This document shows, piece after piece, positions 1-7,285 of a DNA stretch of 64,000 bases; positions within the stretch are counted from its first letter, which is position 1; every line of letters starts with the position of its first letter. The stretch spans positions 248,001-312,000 of the forward strand of contig NZ_JAAVUY010000006.1 in NCBI RefSeq assembly GCF_018449695.1. Direction: 5' to 3'. The notes below the pieces were generated by a model, which worked only from the letters and a program-made list of their open reading frames with translations, was not told the origin of the DNA and made no database searches. Source of the stretch: Bradyrhizobium sp. dw_411. Lineage in GTDB: Bacteria; Pseudomonadota; Alphaproteobacteria; Rhizobiales; Xanthobacteraceae. A program made the translations under genes and the position numbers.

Positions 1-341
1 CCGTCTCTTGCGCAAACTTGACACCAGCGTCGGGGTGTCAGGACCATACGACTTCGCCGTCCGCGCCAAGTGCTCTCGTCAGCAGCACCATTCGCGTCCA
101 CCGCATCCCGCACCCAACGTCCGTGACGACCGCGAAGCGCCCCTCTTGTGAGCGCGGGATGGCACGGGTTCTACAAATGTTTCGATCGTCAAGAGAAACG
201 AATTATTTTTCCGGGAGGGACTGGACCACCCAAATCAACTTGAATTCACTCGGCAAATTTCAATTTACGTGAGATCGAATTTCGTGCCCGCGCGCAGCAT
301 GCGTTCAGCAATTGCTGCGCGCGATTTGCCTGTCGGGCAAA
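1..341. other. Left-edge region without a convincing gene
   Basis: No reading frame here has a good ribosome site and protein-like composition. On the minus strand a frame is open from about 165 down to a TGA at 38-40, encoding a peptide that ends ...GADGEVVWS. It has no clear start and resembles non-genic repeated sequence I recall from Bradyrhizobiaceae. That recollection is unverified. Confidence 0.3.
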
Positions 342-572
342 TCAGCGGGCTTGCCGAGCGTTGGTGGCGGATGCCCGGTGAGTGACAAGATTCTTTTCGC
401 GCCATTTCGGCCCGGGACCGCGCATGTAGTGATCCTCCGGCCTGTACCGCCTGTGAGGCCCGTCCCAGGACGAACCAAAAGACGAGCCAAGAAATCTCAC
501 CAGCACACCGATGGCGCTGGCCGAGAGAGAGAATACCCGAGAAAATATGGCGGTGAATCGAAGCTGTCGCAT
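342..572 (-). CDS. Small basic hypothetical protein
   Basis: This could encode 76 residues beginning MRQLRFTAIF. An N-terminal hydrophobic stretch is followed by a basic, Pro/His/Arg-rich tail (SSWDGPHRRYRPEDHYM). A longer form would use a TTG at 620. The ribosome site is weak (CTTCCGACC before ATG). I do not recognise a family. It is listed only because the composition, a membrane-like start and a soluble basic tail, is more protein-like than the overlapping frames. It may not be a gene. Confidence 0.28.
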   Translation of the reverse strand: MRQLRFTAIFSRVFSLSASAIGVLVRFLGSSFGSSWDGPHRRYRPEDHYMRGPGPKWREKNLVTHRASATNARQAR

Positions 573-846
573 GGTCGGAAGATGAGCAAGACCGCATAGG
601 AAATCGAGAAGGCCGTCCAATCTCTTTCATAGACACGGCATAAGCGCCGCGCGCGGATGAGAGCGGCTTTCTGTCCCAGGGCTTCTTGGTTCCAGGAGGT
701 GCTTATGCCTCTTTTATGAGATGCAACGGCAATCCGTCTCGCATTCCTATGGCGTCATCGACACATCACGTCGATCGGTTGTGCGACGCTGTTAGCCACC
801 GGATGCGACTGGCTTCGCCGACGCCAACAAAACAAGGGATTTTACC

Positions 847-1059
847 ATGACCATGCTGACGCCAGCCCACGGTCAGTTTGAGCGGACGGCTTATTCACTA
901 GGAAGCGGAAACCGGATCGAATCCGATGGAGCGGGCACGCGTCTGGCGGCAATCAAGCGCTTCTGTATTTCGGCCCTTTGGGTTGCGGTGGCGTGCGTTA
1001 CCCTCACCGCCATCATGGCGCTGAAGGTCATGATCTACCTTCCGCGCTTTCACGCTTGA
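847..1059 (+). CDS. Small single-pass membrane protein, unknown function
   Basis: 70 residues. ATG follows AAGGGATTTTACC, an acceptable ribosome site. The N-terminal 37 residues are polar. They are followed by a hydrophobic segment at about residues 42-64 (ISALWVAVACVTLTAIMALKV) and a short tail YLPRFHA. This predicts one transmembrane helix with a short C-terminal end. No family is recognised. It stands alone, and the gene ends about 20 bases before a long inverted repeat that may help terminate its transcript. Confidence 0.55.
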   Translation: MTMLTPAHGQFERTAYSLGSGNRIESDGAGTRLAAIKRFCISALWVAVACVTLTAIMALKVMIYLPRFHA

Positions 1060-1080
1060 TGCACAACACCGCGTAGCTTG

Positions 1081-1170
1081 TAGGATGGGTTGAGCACTTG
1101 CGATACCCATCACCTTGGCAGGCTATGACGCCGGGATGCGATGGGTTTCGCAAGTGCTCAACCCATCCTA
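1081..1170. repeat. Long inverted repeat, family A, copy 1
   Basis: Two 31-base arms (1081-1111 and 1140-1170) are complementary except at one position. The arm begins TAGGATGGGTTGAGCACTTG. The spacer is 28 bases. The same arm recurs near 2905, 4331, 4937 and 5826. It would form a strong hairpin in RNA from either strand, so it could act as a bidirectional transcript end. Confidence 0.85.
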
Positions 1171-1201
1171 CACTCCCTGAATAAAATTGGTCGTCGATCA
1201 T

Positions 1202-1453
1202 TCAGTCCGCTGTTCGCAGGCGGCGCACCGTGAATTCGATTTGCCCGTCCGGTAGCTGGCACCAGTGCTCGACAATCGTCGAGTAACCGCCCATCGGAGC
1301 CTCGTTGAGAAACAAGCGAACCTTGGCGCGCGCCATTTCAACCGGCAATTTGAATTTTAACCCGGTGGCCGACTCGCGGTGAATGGACATGCGCTCGGCC
1401 AAATCACCAGGTTTGAAATCACCGGGTTTGAAGTCACTCGGTTTGCGGCTCAT
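1202..1453 (-). CDS. Hypothetical protein with FKPGD repeat
   Basis: 83 residues beginning MSRKPSDFKPGDFKPGDLAE. ATG at 1453 is preceded by GGAG at a good distance. An upstream in-frame start at 1495 has no ribosome site. The N-terminal part contains a short tandem repeat (DFKPG). The rest is a mixed alpha/beta-like sequence ending TVRRLRTAD, with no signal peptide or membrane segment. Probably cytoplasmic; no family recognised. Confidence 0.55.
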   Translation of the reverse strand: MSRKPSDFKPGDFKPGDLAERMSIHRESATGLKFKLPVEMARAKVRLFLNEAPMGGYSTIVEHWCQLPDGQIEFTVRRLRTAD

Positions 1454-1621
1454 AAAAAACTCCAAAACAAAAACACTCCCGCAACGCGCGGGCAATTCAA
1501 TACCTTTTTGTGAAAGCAGCGGAGATTTCCAAGATATCCACCGCGCAGGACGGCTTAGCGGGGAGTTATTGACGGCTGGTAAAACCAGCGGCGGCGGCGT
1601 GTGATTTGTCCGCCGGACAGA

Positions 1622-1753
1622 TCAGGAGGGCCATTTTCTGACGGGATGGTACGGCACCGAGCCCACGATCTTCGGGACCGGCCTGTTCTTTTTCTTCCGG
1701 TGCTCGACCCATGCGCCGATCAGGCCGAAGACAACCTCCAGAATGATTTCCAT
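1622..1753 (-). CDS. Very small membrane-anchored protein
   Basis: 43 residues: a hydrophobic start MEIILEVVFGLIGAWVEH followed by a basic tail (RKKKNRPVPKIVG). The ATG at 1753 has a plausible ribosome site (AAGGGGATCGCAG). The pattern suggests a short membrane anchor with a cytoplasmic basic end. Similar small proteins are common in rhizobia, but I cannot name this one. Confidence 0.4.
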   Translation of the reverse strand: MEIILEVVFGLIGAWVEHRKKKNRPVPKIVGSVPYHPVRKWPS

Positions 1754-1860
1754 CTGCGATCCCCTTTTGCCATGACATTTAGGGGAAACCGCTGGAGCAT
1801 CTGTGATTGACGTCACGTTGAAAAGAAAAGGCCCGCAGCGGCCGTTATCGCAGGACCCCC

Positions 1861-2091
1861 CTACTTCTTGGCGTCAGGCGTCTTGGTCACCGCCCACGGG
1901 TCATATTTTTCCTTCGGCTCGGGGATGCGCTTGAGCGCTTCCTGATAGGCCTTGTCGCTGACCTTGGTCTTCTTGTCCTCGGTCTTGGTATCCTCGCTCT
2001 TATGCCCGCGCTTGCCGCCGCCCATCTGCGACTGCGCGGGCACGACCAGCAACGCCAATACCGCTGCAACGATCGACAAGGTCCTTATCAT
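1861..2091 (-). CDS. Small secreted lysine-rich protein
   Basis: 76 residues from ATG at 2091. A signal peptide (MIRTLSIVAAVLALLVVPAQS) is followed by a charged, Lys/Glu/Asp-rich region (KSEDTKTEDKKTK) and a short motif YQEALKRIPEPKEKYDPWA. Predicted periplasmic. The C-terminal DPW-type motif recurs in small exported proteins of Bradyrhizobium as far as I recall, but no function is known to me. Confidence 0.6.
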   Translation of the reverse strand: MIRTLSIVAAVLALLVVPAQSQMGGGKRGHKSEDTKTEDKKTKVSDKAYQEALKRIPEPKEKYDPWAVTKTPDAKK

Positions 2092-2297
2092 GCGGCATCC
2101 CTCGCTGGAATCATGAAGATGGCCCATCCTGCGGGCGCAGCCATTGTCTCACAGCTTGGAAATCGCGCAATATGCGCACCTGATATAAGGGAGCTGCGAA
2201 GTGCTTCGTTCGGCAATATTAGTGTGTCTGATTGTGTCGGCACATCCGGCTGGCTTAGCCGGCCGATCCCCGTGAGAAGGATCCTGTATTCCTGGAA

Positions 2298-2555
2298 ATG
2301 CGGCGCTTGCTGACCATCCAAACAGAATGCTTCGGGAAACAAGCCGAACCCGTGGCGGCGACTAAATCCGACCTTGAAACGGCCGCGCATGAGGTGCTTG
2401 GACGCCGCACCAAGGAAACGCAAACCTACAAAATATTTCTGGACCGGATCAACGCGCAACCTCCGGCTCAATTCGAGGAATACTGGAAGAGCGAGATCGA
2501 GACGCGCGATCTGCAACGCGTGAAGAAATTGATTGGGATATTCAGAGGGCAGTGA
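2298..2555 (+). CDS. Small hypothetical cytoplasmic protein
   Basis: 85 residues starting MRRLLTIQTECFG. Charged and mostly helical-looking, with Arg/Lys/Glu throughout (WKSEIETRDLQRVKKLIGIF) and no signal peptide or membrane segment. ATG follows CCTGGAA, a weak ribosome site. No family recognised. The opposite-strand frame looks less protein-like. Confidence 0.45.
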   Translation: MRRLLTIQTECFGKQAEPVAATKSDLETAAHEVLGRRTKETQTYKIFLDRINAQPPAQFEEYWKSEIETRDLQRVKKLIGIFRGQ

Positions 2556-2700
2556 CGGATTGTGCCGGGTTGAAGGGTGACTGCTTCAGCCAAGTCACCA
2601 AAGACGGCGGCAGAGAATATCCAGTTCCGGTTGCACTCGGGCATCAGTCACAATACGTCCACTAACGACGGGTTGTCCCTGTCAGTCAGAGGCAGAATTT

Positions 2701-2895
2701 ATGTTTAATTATTTAAAAATCTCATTCCGGACAATTTGGGCGGTTTCGATGATCGTCTTTTGCACAACGGTCGGTGGAATCTATGGTTGGGAACAACACG
2801 GGTGGATGGGTGCCATAGCACTCAGCTTTGTTGGGCTGGTCGCCGGAATGCTCCTCGGTTGGTCGCCCGAGTTGCTTCTTCAGCTCTTACATTGA
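2701..2895 (+). CDS. Small two-helix membrane protein
   Basis: 64 residues, MFNYLKISFRTIW..., with two hydrophobic segments at about 10-28 and 35-60 separated by a short YGWEQHGWMG loop. The ribosome site is weak (CAGAGGCAGAATTT). Likely an inner-membrane hairpin protein of unknown role. It ends ten bases before a family A repeat. Confidence 0.55.
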   Translation: MFNYLKISFRTIWAVSMIVFCTTVGGIYGWEQHGWMGAIALSFVGLVAGMLLGWSPELLLQLLH

Positions 2896-2904
2896 AAAAA
2901 CGCG

Positions 2905-2938
2905 CAGAATGGGTTGAGCACTTGCAAAACCCATCGCC
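2905..2938. repeat. Family A repeat, single arm
   Basis: The arm GAATGGGTTGAGCACTTGC followed by AAACCCATCGCC matches the left arm of the repeats at 1081 and 5826. The expected right arm is degraded: sequence after it (2939-2970) aligns with the spacer of the 5826 copy and then ends at GTGATAGG. Confidence 0.65.
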
Positions 2939-2990
2939 TTGTAACGCAAACGACGCGACGATGTGATAGGTAGTTGGCGAGGATTTGGGG

Positions 2991-4322
2991 ATGCAGGCGA
3001 CGATCGTGAGTACCGATGCCGAACGCATCCCCTTCTGGTCGGCCCTCTTCACGGACAGGCGCATAGCGCCGGCCCTGGGCCTGGGCTTTACGTCCGGCAT
3101 GCCGTTTCTGCTGACTTATTCGACGCAATCGGCGTGGCTGACCGATGCGGGGGTGCCGTTGGCGACGATCGGCCTGCTCAGCGAATTGACGCTCGCCTAC
3201 AAGTTCAAGTTCGTTTGGGCGCCATTTCTCGATCAATACGATCCGCCGTTGATCGGACGTGTGCTGGGGCGGCGGCGCGGCTGGTTGATCGTGGCGATTC
3301 TCGCCGTCATGACCCTGCTGGCCGGGATTGCGTTCGGCGATCCCGGCCATTGGATCTGGTGGACGGTCGGATTCTCCCTTGCGCTCGGGATCGCCGGCGC
3401 GACACTCGATCTCGTGCTCGACGGTTGGCGCATCACGAGTGTGCGCCCGCCGGAGAAACAGGCGGTGCTGTCCTCATGGACCGAGATCGGCTGGCGCATC
3501 GGCAATCTCGCGGCCGGCGCAGGTGCGCTCTACCTCGCCGATCATGTCGGCTGGAAGGGCGCCTATCTGTGCATGGCGGCCCTGATGCTGATTGGAATCG
3601 TGGCGACGCTGTTCGCGCCCGAACCGCCTTCCGACATAGAGCCCCACAAGCCGCATGCCGGCTTCGTCGAGACGATCTGGGCGCCGATCCAGGAACTCCT
3701 CAGGCGGCTTGGCCCGATGGCAGTCGCGATCCTGCTGCTCGTCGCAGGCTTCCGAATGCCGGGCTACATCTCGAATGCGATGGCGGTGCCGCTGTTCAAG
3801 CACCAGGGCTTCACCAACACCGACATCGCGACCGTCACCAAGGTGTTCGGCTTCTGGATCGCGCTTGGCGGCACCTTCATGGCCGGGTGGCTAATCCCGC
3901 GCATCGGCATGATGGCGAGCCTGCTCATCGGCACGGTCGCGGGCTCGGCCTCGCATCTCGCGCTGGCCCTGCTCGCGGCGCATGGCGGGGATGGCGGCAA
4001 GGCGTTCTGGACCTTCGCGCTGGCGGTCGGCGTCGAGGGCTTTGCCTATGCCTTCGCGTCCATCGTGCTCATCACTTATATGTCAACGCTCGCGTCGGTG
4101 GAGCATGCGGCGAGCCAGTTCGGCCTGCTGACCTCGCTCTGCGCCTTTCCGGGCAGCATTCTGGCCGGGTTCTCAGGCTTCGCGATCGAACATACCGGCT
4201 TCGTCTGGTTCTTCATCTGGACCTCGCTGATCGGCATCCCGGTCGCGATGCTGGCGTTCTTTGTATGGTACCGCGTCGGGATATCGGACGAGGCGCCGAT
4301 CCAGGCCGGCGGAGGGCATTAG
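2991..4322 (+). CDS. ampG: AmpG-like MFS transporter
   Basis: 443 residues with about 12 predicted membrane helices, matching the peptide-acetyl-CoA (PAT)/AmpG branch of the major facilitator superfamily. AmpG proteins import muropeptides (GlcNAc-anhydroMurNAc peptides) across the inner membrane for cell-wall recycling. The N-terminal stretch LGFTSGMPFLLTYSTQSAWL and KFVWAPFLDQY are typical of the family. ATG at 2991 has GAGG nine bases upstream; a TTG two codons earlier is less likely. The gene stands alone and is followed by a family A repeat. Substrate is inferred from family; no beta-lactamase or recycling gene is adjacent. Confidence 0.75.
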   Translation: MQATIVSTDAERIPFWSALFTDRRIAPALGLGFTSGMPFLLTYSTQSAWLTDAGVPLATIGLLSELTLAYKFKFVWAPFLDQYDPPLIGRVLGRRRGWLIVAILAVMTLLAGIAFGDPGHWIWWTVGFSLALGIAGATLDLVLDGWRITSVRPPEKQAVLSSWTEIGWRIGNLAAGAGALYLADHVGWKGAYLCMAALMLIGIVATLFAPEPPSDIEPHKPHAGFVETIWAPIQELLRRLGPMAVAILLLVAGFRMPGYISNAMAVPLFKHQGFTNTDIATVTKVFGFWIALGGTFMAGWLIPRIGMMASLLIGTVAGSASHLALALLAAHGGDGGKAFWTFALAVGVEGFAYAFASIVLITYMSTLASVEHAASQFGLLTSLCAFPGSILAGFSGFAIEHTGFVWFFIWTSLIGIPVAMLAFFVWYRVGISDEAPIQAGGGH

Positions 4323-4330
4323 CGCTTAGT

Positions 4331-4470
4331 CCGTAGTATGGGTTGAGCGCAGCGATACCCATCACTTGCGGCGCGACACCGACATCGGCGACAACATGAT
4401 GAGTATCGCAGAGTTATCGTCCAGCGCGCATTCGCACGACCCGCTGGCTCAACCCATTCTGCGACTACGG
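4331..4470. repeat. Family A inverted repeat, copy with long loop
   Basis: Outer arms CCGTAGTATGGGTTGAGC and GGCTCAACCCATTCTGCGAC flank about 100 bases. The right half (4424-4450) also matches, with two differences, part of the family B repeat at 63566-63592. This makes it a mosaic of two repeat families. It lies in the tail-to-tail space between the ampG-like gene and the next minus-strand gene. Confidence 0.7.
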
Positions 4471-4471
4471 G

Positions 4472-4810
4472 CTAATTGTCATCGTCCTCATAATACGGGC
4501 CCGGTGCGGGACGCGGGTATCGACGGCGCGGGTCGCGGTCCTGAGGCGACGCGTACTGAGGTGAAGTGTATTGAGGTTGCGGCTGAGGCGGGAAAAACAC
4601 GTTATAGCAGGGTTGGCTCAACCGTGGCCCGTTACCTCTCAGGCACGCGGTGATGCGGTCCGCGTCCGGCATGTAGGCCCCGCAGAGCCGAAACACATCC
4701 GGCGTGCAGGCCTGACGCTGCTGATCCGTCCCTTGTGCGCTCGCAGACGTTTCAGCAGAAAGAAAAAATCCGAACGCTGCGAAACAGATAGCTAGTTGAT
4801 GAGGCCGCAT
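4472..4810 (-). CDS. Secreted Cys-containing hypothetical protein
   Basis: 112 residues. Signal peptide MRPHQLAICFAAFGFFLSAETSASAQ, then a domain with four cysteines (ACTPDVFRLCGAYMPD ... ITACLRGNG ... QPCYNVFF), then a low-complexity Pro/Gln/Tyr/Arg tail. The four Cys suggest two disulfides in the periplasm. This Cys-rich module is widespread in Bradyrhizobium-type genomes as exported proteins of unknown function. ATG at 4810 with GAGAGA upstream. Confidence 0.65.
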   Translation of the reverse strand: MRPHQLAICFAAFGFFLSAETSASAQGTDQQRQACTPDVFRLCGAYMPDADRITACLRGNGPRLSQPCYNVFFPPQPQPQYTSPQYASPQDRDPRRRYPRPAPGPYYEDDDN

Positions 4811-4936
4811 AGTCGCTCTCTCTCGAAATTGACGCAGTCAGGAGTCGAGACAGGGTTTAATCAACGAACCGTGTCGAATTCCGGGCTGGATGGCAGGCGA
4901 ACACTGTGCTTGCAAAGCCGCGCCATGATTGCCATT

Positions 4937-4957
4937 TGGCTTAACCCATTCTACGGC
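4937..4957. repeat. Family A repeat, isolated right arm
   Basis: GGCTTAACCCATTCTACGGC matches the right arm of the family A repeats with no partner nearby. Likely a decayed copy, just upstream of the amidohydrolase gene. Confidence 0.5.
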
Positions 4958-4991
4958 TAGGTCGAATTCTTATGGAGCTTCGGGGGCGGAT

Positions 4992-5822
4992 TTGAAACGA
5001 CGCGAGTTCATCACTTTTGTTGGAGGCGCAGCGGTCGCGCTTGGGGTACGCCGCGGCAGCGCGCAGCAGCCGCGACGTCTGTTTGACAGCCACTGCCACA
5101 TTATCGATCCGCGCTTTCCCATCGTGCCAAATCAAGGCTACACGCCGCCGGACTTCCCGCTGGAGGACTATCTGGCGCGGGTCAAACCGCTCGGCGTGGT
5201 GGCGGGCGCTATTGTTTCCGGCTCTTTCCAGGCCAATGACCAAACCTATCTGATCGATGCGCTGGGCAAGCTCGGCCCCGGCTGGGCCGGCGTCACGCAA
5301 ATCCCAGGCGATTATCCGGACAAGGAGATCGCGAAGCTTGCCGGTATCGGCGTGCGTGCGGCTCGCTTCAACGTCCTGCGTGGTCTCAATGACGGCATCG
5401 ACGACATCGTGGCGCTGGCGTCGCGCTGTCACGCCGTTGCCGGGTGGCACTGCGAGATCTACGCCGATGCGGCGGTACTCAAGCCGCATGTAGGCCGTCT
5501 TTCCAAGCTACCGCAGATTTCCATCGACCATCTCGGCATGACCGAGGAGGGAGTGCCGGTGTTGCTCGATCTGGTGGCGGCCGGCTGCAAAGTGAAGGCG
5601 ACCGGCTTTGGCCGCACCAAATTGGACGTCCCAAAAACACTCGAAAGTATTGCGAAGATCAATCCGGGCGCGCTGATGTTTGGCACCGATCTGCCTTCGA
5701 CGCGCGCACAACGGCCTTTTCTTGCCTCCGACATCGACCTGATCGAGCGGGTACTGGGGCCGGAATTGTCGAAACGGGCGTTCTGGGACAATCCGGTCGC
5801 ACTCTATAAGGTGAAGGTTTAA
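4992..5822 (+). CDS. Tat-exported amidohydrolase (PDC hydrolase-like)
   Basis: 276 residues. The N-terminus KRREFITFVGGAAVALG is a twin-arginine signal, so the enzyme is probably exported folded. The mature part starts with the metal-binding DSHCHIID motif and contains IDHLGM and MFGTDLPS, as in the amidohydrolase_2 family that includes 2-pyrone-4,6-dicarboxylate hydrolases. Start: TTG at 4992 after a GGGGGCGGA site places the Arg pair right after the start; the frame is open further upstream but that part overlaps a repeat. Substrate is unknown. It stands alone and is followed by a family A repeat. Confidence 0.72.
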   Translation: MKRREFITFVGGAAVALGVRRGSAQQPRRLFDSHCHIIDPRFPIVPNQGYTPPDFPLEDYLARVKPLGVVAGAIVSGSFQANDQTYLIDALGKLGPGWAGVTQIPGDYPDKEIAKLAGIGVRAARFNVLRGLNDGIDDIVALASRCHAVAGWHCEIYADAAVLKPHVGRLSKLPQISIDHLGMTEEGVPVLLDLVAAGCKVKATGFGRTKLDVPKTLESIAKINPGALMFGTDLPSTRAQRPFLASDIDLIERVLGPELSKRAFWDNPVALYKVKV

Positions 5823-5825
5823 CGC

Positions 5826-5917
5826 GCAGGATGGGTTGAGCACTTGCGAAACCCATCACCGTGTTTCGGAATCATGCGACGACGTGATGGGTTTCGCTAC
5901 GCTCAACCCATCCTACG
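5826..5917. repeat. Family A inverted repeat, intact copy
   Basis: Left arm from 5826 (AGGATGGGTTGAGCACTTGC...) pairs with 5886-5917 (...CTCAACCCATCCTACG). The spacer holds GTGTTTCGGAATCATGCGAC. It lies three bases after the amidohydrolase stop and may end its transcript. Confidence 0.8.
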
Positions 5918-6029
5918 AGGGCTGGCGCTTTACCATTGAGCTTCATCCGCGTCAGGAGGATGTTGCGCGAGTAAAAAACAAAAGAGGCCGCCACTCGGAC
6001 GACCTCCTCAAAGCGCCAACAACGAAATT

Positions 6030-6284
6030 TTAGAAGCGTCCGTTAAACCTGGGATTACGCGCGCAAGCGTTGTCGCCACGGCTGTCCCAACTGCCGTTTC
6101 TTCGCCAGTTGGTCCACGCCAGATAATCATACGCCGGGGAATAGGGATTTCCCGGTTCAATAGTCGCGCAATAAGTACTTTTGCCATGCTTTGCCGGGTG
6201 CGCGACTGCGTGCCGGGCCATCGCGGGTCCCGCGAGCGCAATAGACATGACGACGACCGCGCCAATCAGTCCGAGATTTATCAT
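6030..6284 (-). CDS. Small secreted protein, unknown function
   Basis: 84 residues with a clear signal peptide (MINLGLIGAVVVMSIALAGPAMA) and a mature His/Trp/Asn-rich part with two Cys (TYCATIEP, DNACARNPRF). ATG at 6284 has a near-perfect ribosome site, AAGGAGATATAA. Predicted periplasmic. No family recognised. Confidence 0.65.
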   Translation of the reverse strand: MINLGLIGAVVVMSIALAGPAMARHAVAHPAKHGKSTYCATIEPGNPYSPAYDYLAWTNWRRNGSWDSRGDNACARNPRFNGRF

Positions 6285-6349
6285 TTATATCTCCTTCTGC
6301 GTTGGTTGATGCAAATGACCAATCGTTGGCGCGAGTCAGCTTTTCACGT

Positions 6350-7285
6350 TTAAGGCGTCAGCACGCCCACCTTCTTCCAGGTCTGATCCGGATCGAACAA
6401 GTTGGTACGCTCTGCGATGATTTCGGTCCGTTTTCCGAGATCCTTCTCGTAGACGGTGCCGGCGTGATTGACCATGAAAGTCATGACGCCGGAGTTTCCG
6501 TATTCGGCCGGATATGCAATCAGGGCGAAGCCGCCGATCATCTTCCCCTTGACGACGTAATAGAGGGCGCCACCCGGCGCGTCGGGTCCCTGCCCCTTCA
6601 AAATTCGAAAATAGTATCCATGATAGGGCGCGGCTTGCTCTCCTGCCCTGTAGCCTTCGGCCGCTGCCTGCGCTGCCAATTCGCCGAGCGGGCTCGGGTC
6701 GCGATCGTCGCGCCAGAACAACCCATCCTTCTTGCCCGGGCTACTCACAACGCGTTGCGCGTAGACCCCCGCGCCATCGCCGGTGCGATCCTTTTCGGCA
6801 TATTCGTTCTGGGCATCCACGAAAGCCAGACAGGTTTGAACCGCGTCCAGTTCATTGCGCCCGATACGGCGATACAGAATCTCGATACGCCCCGCGGCCG
6901 CGTCGAACTCCCAGCCGCTCTTGCTGTTCATCAGGGGAATCGGGAAGGGAAAATCGTCAGCGCCAAGAATAAGCGTGGCCTTCTTGTTTCCTTCGGCCCT
7001 GATAGAATGCTTCGCGTCATACGCCGCGAGAAAACGTTGGCGCGTGCCGGCATCAGCGACATCATCGCCGGATTCGACGATGTCTCCGGCGCGGCTGCCG
7101 AGTACCGTCAGAATGGCTTTCGTCGTGCCGGTCTTGACCGCGGCAGCCAGTGCCGCCGCGGCATCTTCCGGCGAGGGATAGGTTTGCTGGGCGCGGGCCA
7201 TGGAAATCGGCAGCGCCAATGTCATCATGGCGGCGACGATCGCCCCCGATGCACGATAAAATCGGGTTGGCTGAAACACGATCAT
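6350..7285 (-). CDS. DUF2950 family secreted protein
   Basis: 311 residues, with a signal peptide cleaved around residue 33 (ALPISMARAQ). The sequence matches the DUF2950 family: FPFPIPLMNSKSGWEFDAAAGR, the YHGYYFRILKGQG segment and GFALIAYPAEYGNSGVMTF. Function unknown; probably periplasmic or envelope-associated. Its ATG overlaps the stop of the upstream DUF3300 gene by four bases (ATGA), so the two are translationally coupled. The two families are usually neighbours, suggesting they act together. GGAGGTG lies upstream of the start. Confidence 0.82.
   Translation of the reverse strand: MIVFQPTRFYRASGAIVAAMMTLALPISMARAQQTYPSPEDAAAALAAAVKTGTTKAILTVLGSRAGDIVESGDDVADAGTRQRFLAAYDAKHSIRAEGNKKATLILGADDFPFPIPLMNSKSGWEFDAAAGRIEILYRRIGRNELDAVQTCLAFVDAQNEYAEKDRTGDGAGVYAQRVVSSPGKKDGLFWRDDRDPSPLGELAAQAAAEGYRAGEQAAPYHGYYFRILKGQGPDAPGGALYYVVKGKMIGGFALIAYPAEYGNSGVMTFMVNHAGTVYEKDLGKRTEIIAERTNLFDPDQTWKKVGVLTP

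Noticed and set aside
2667..2690. TTGTCCCTGTCAGTC as a fourth TTGTCC palindrome
   Set aside because: Only the left half-site is present.
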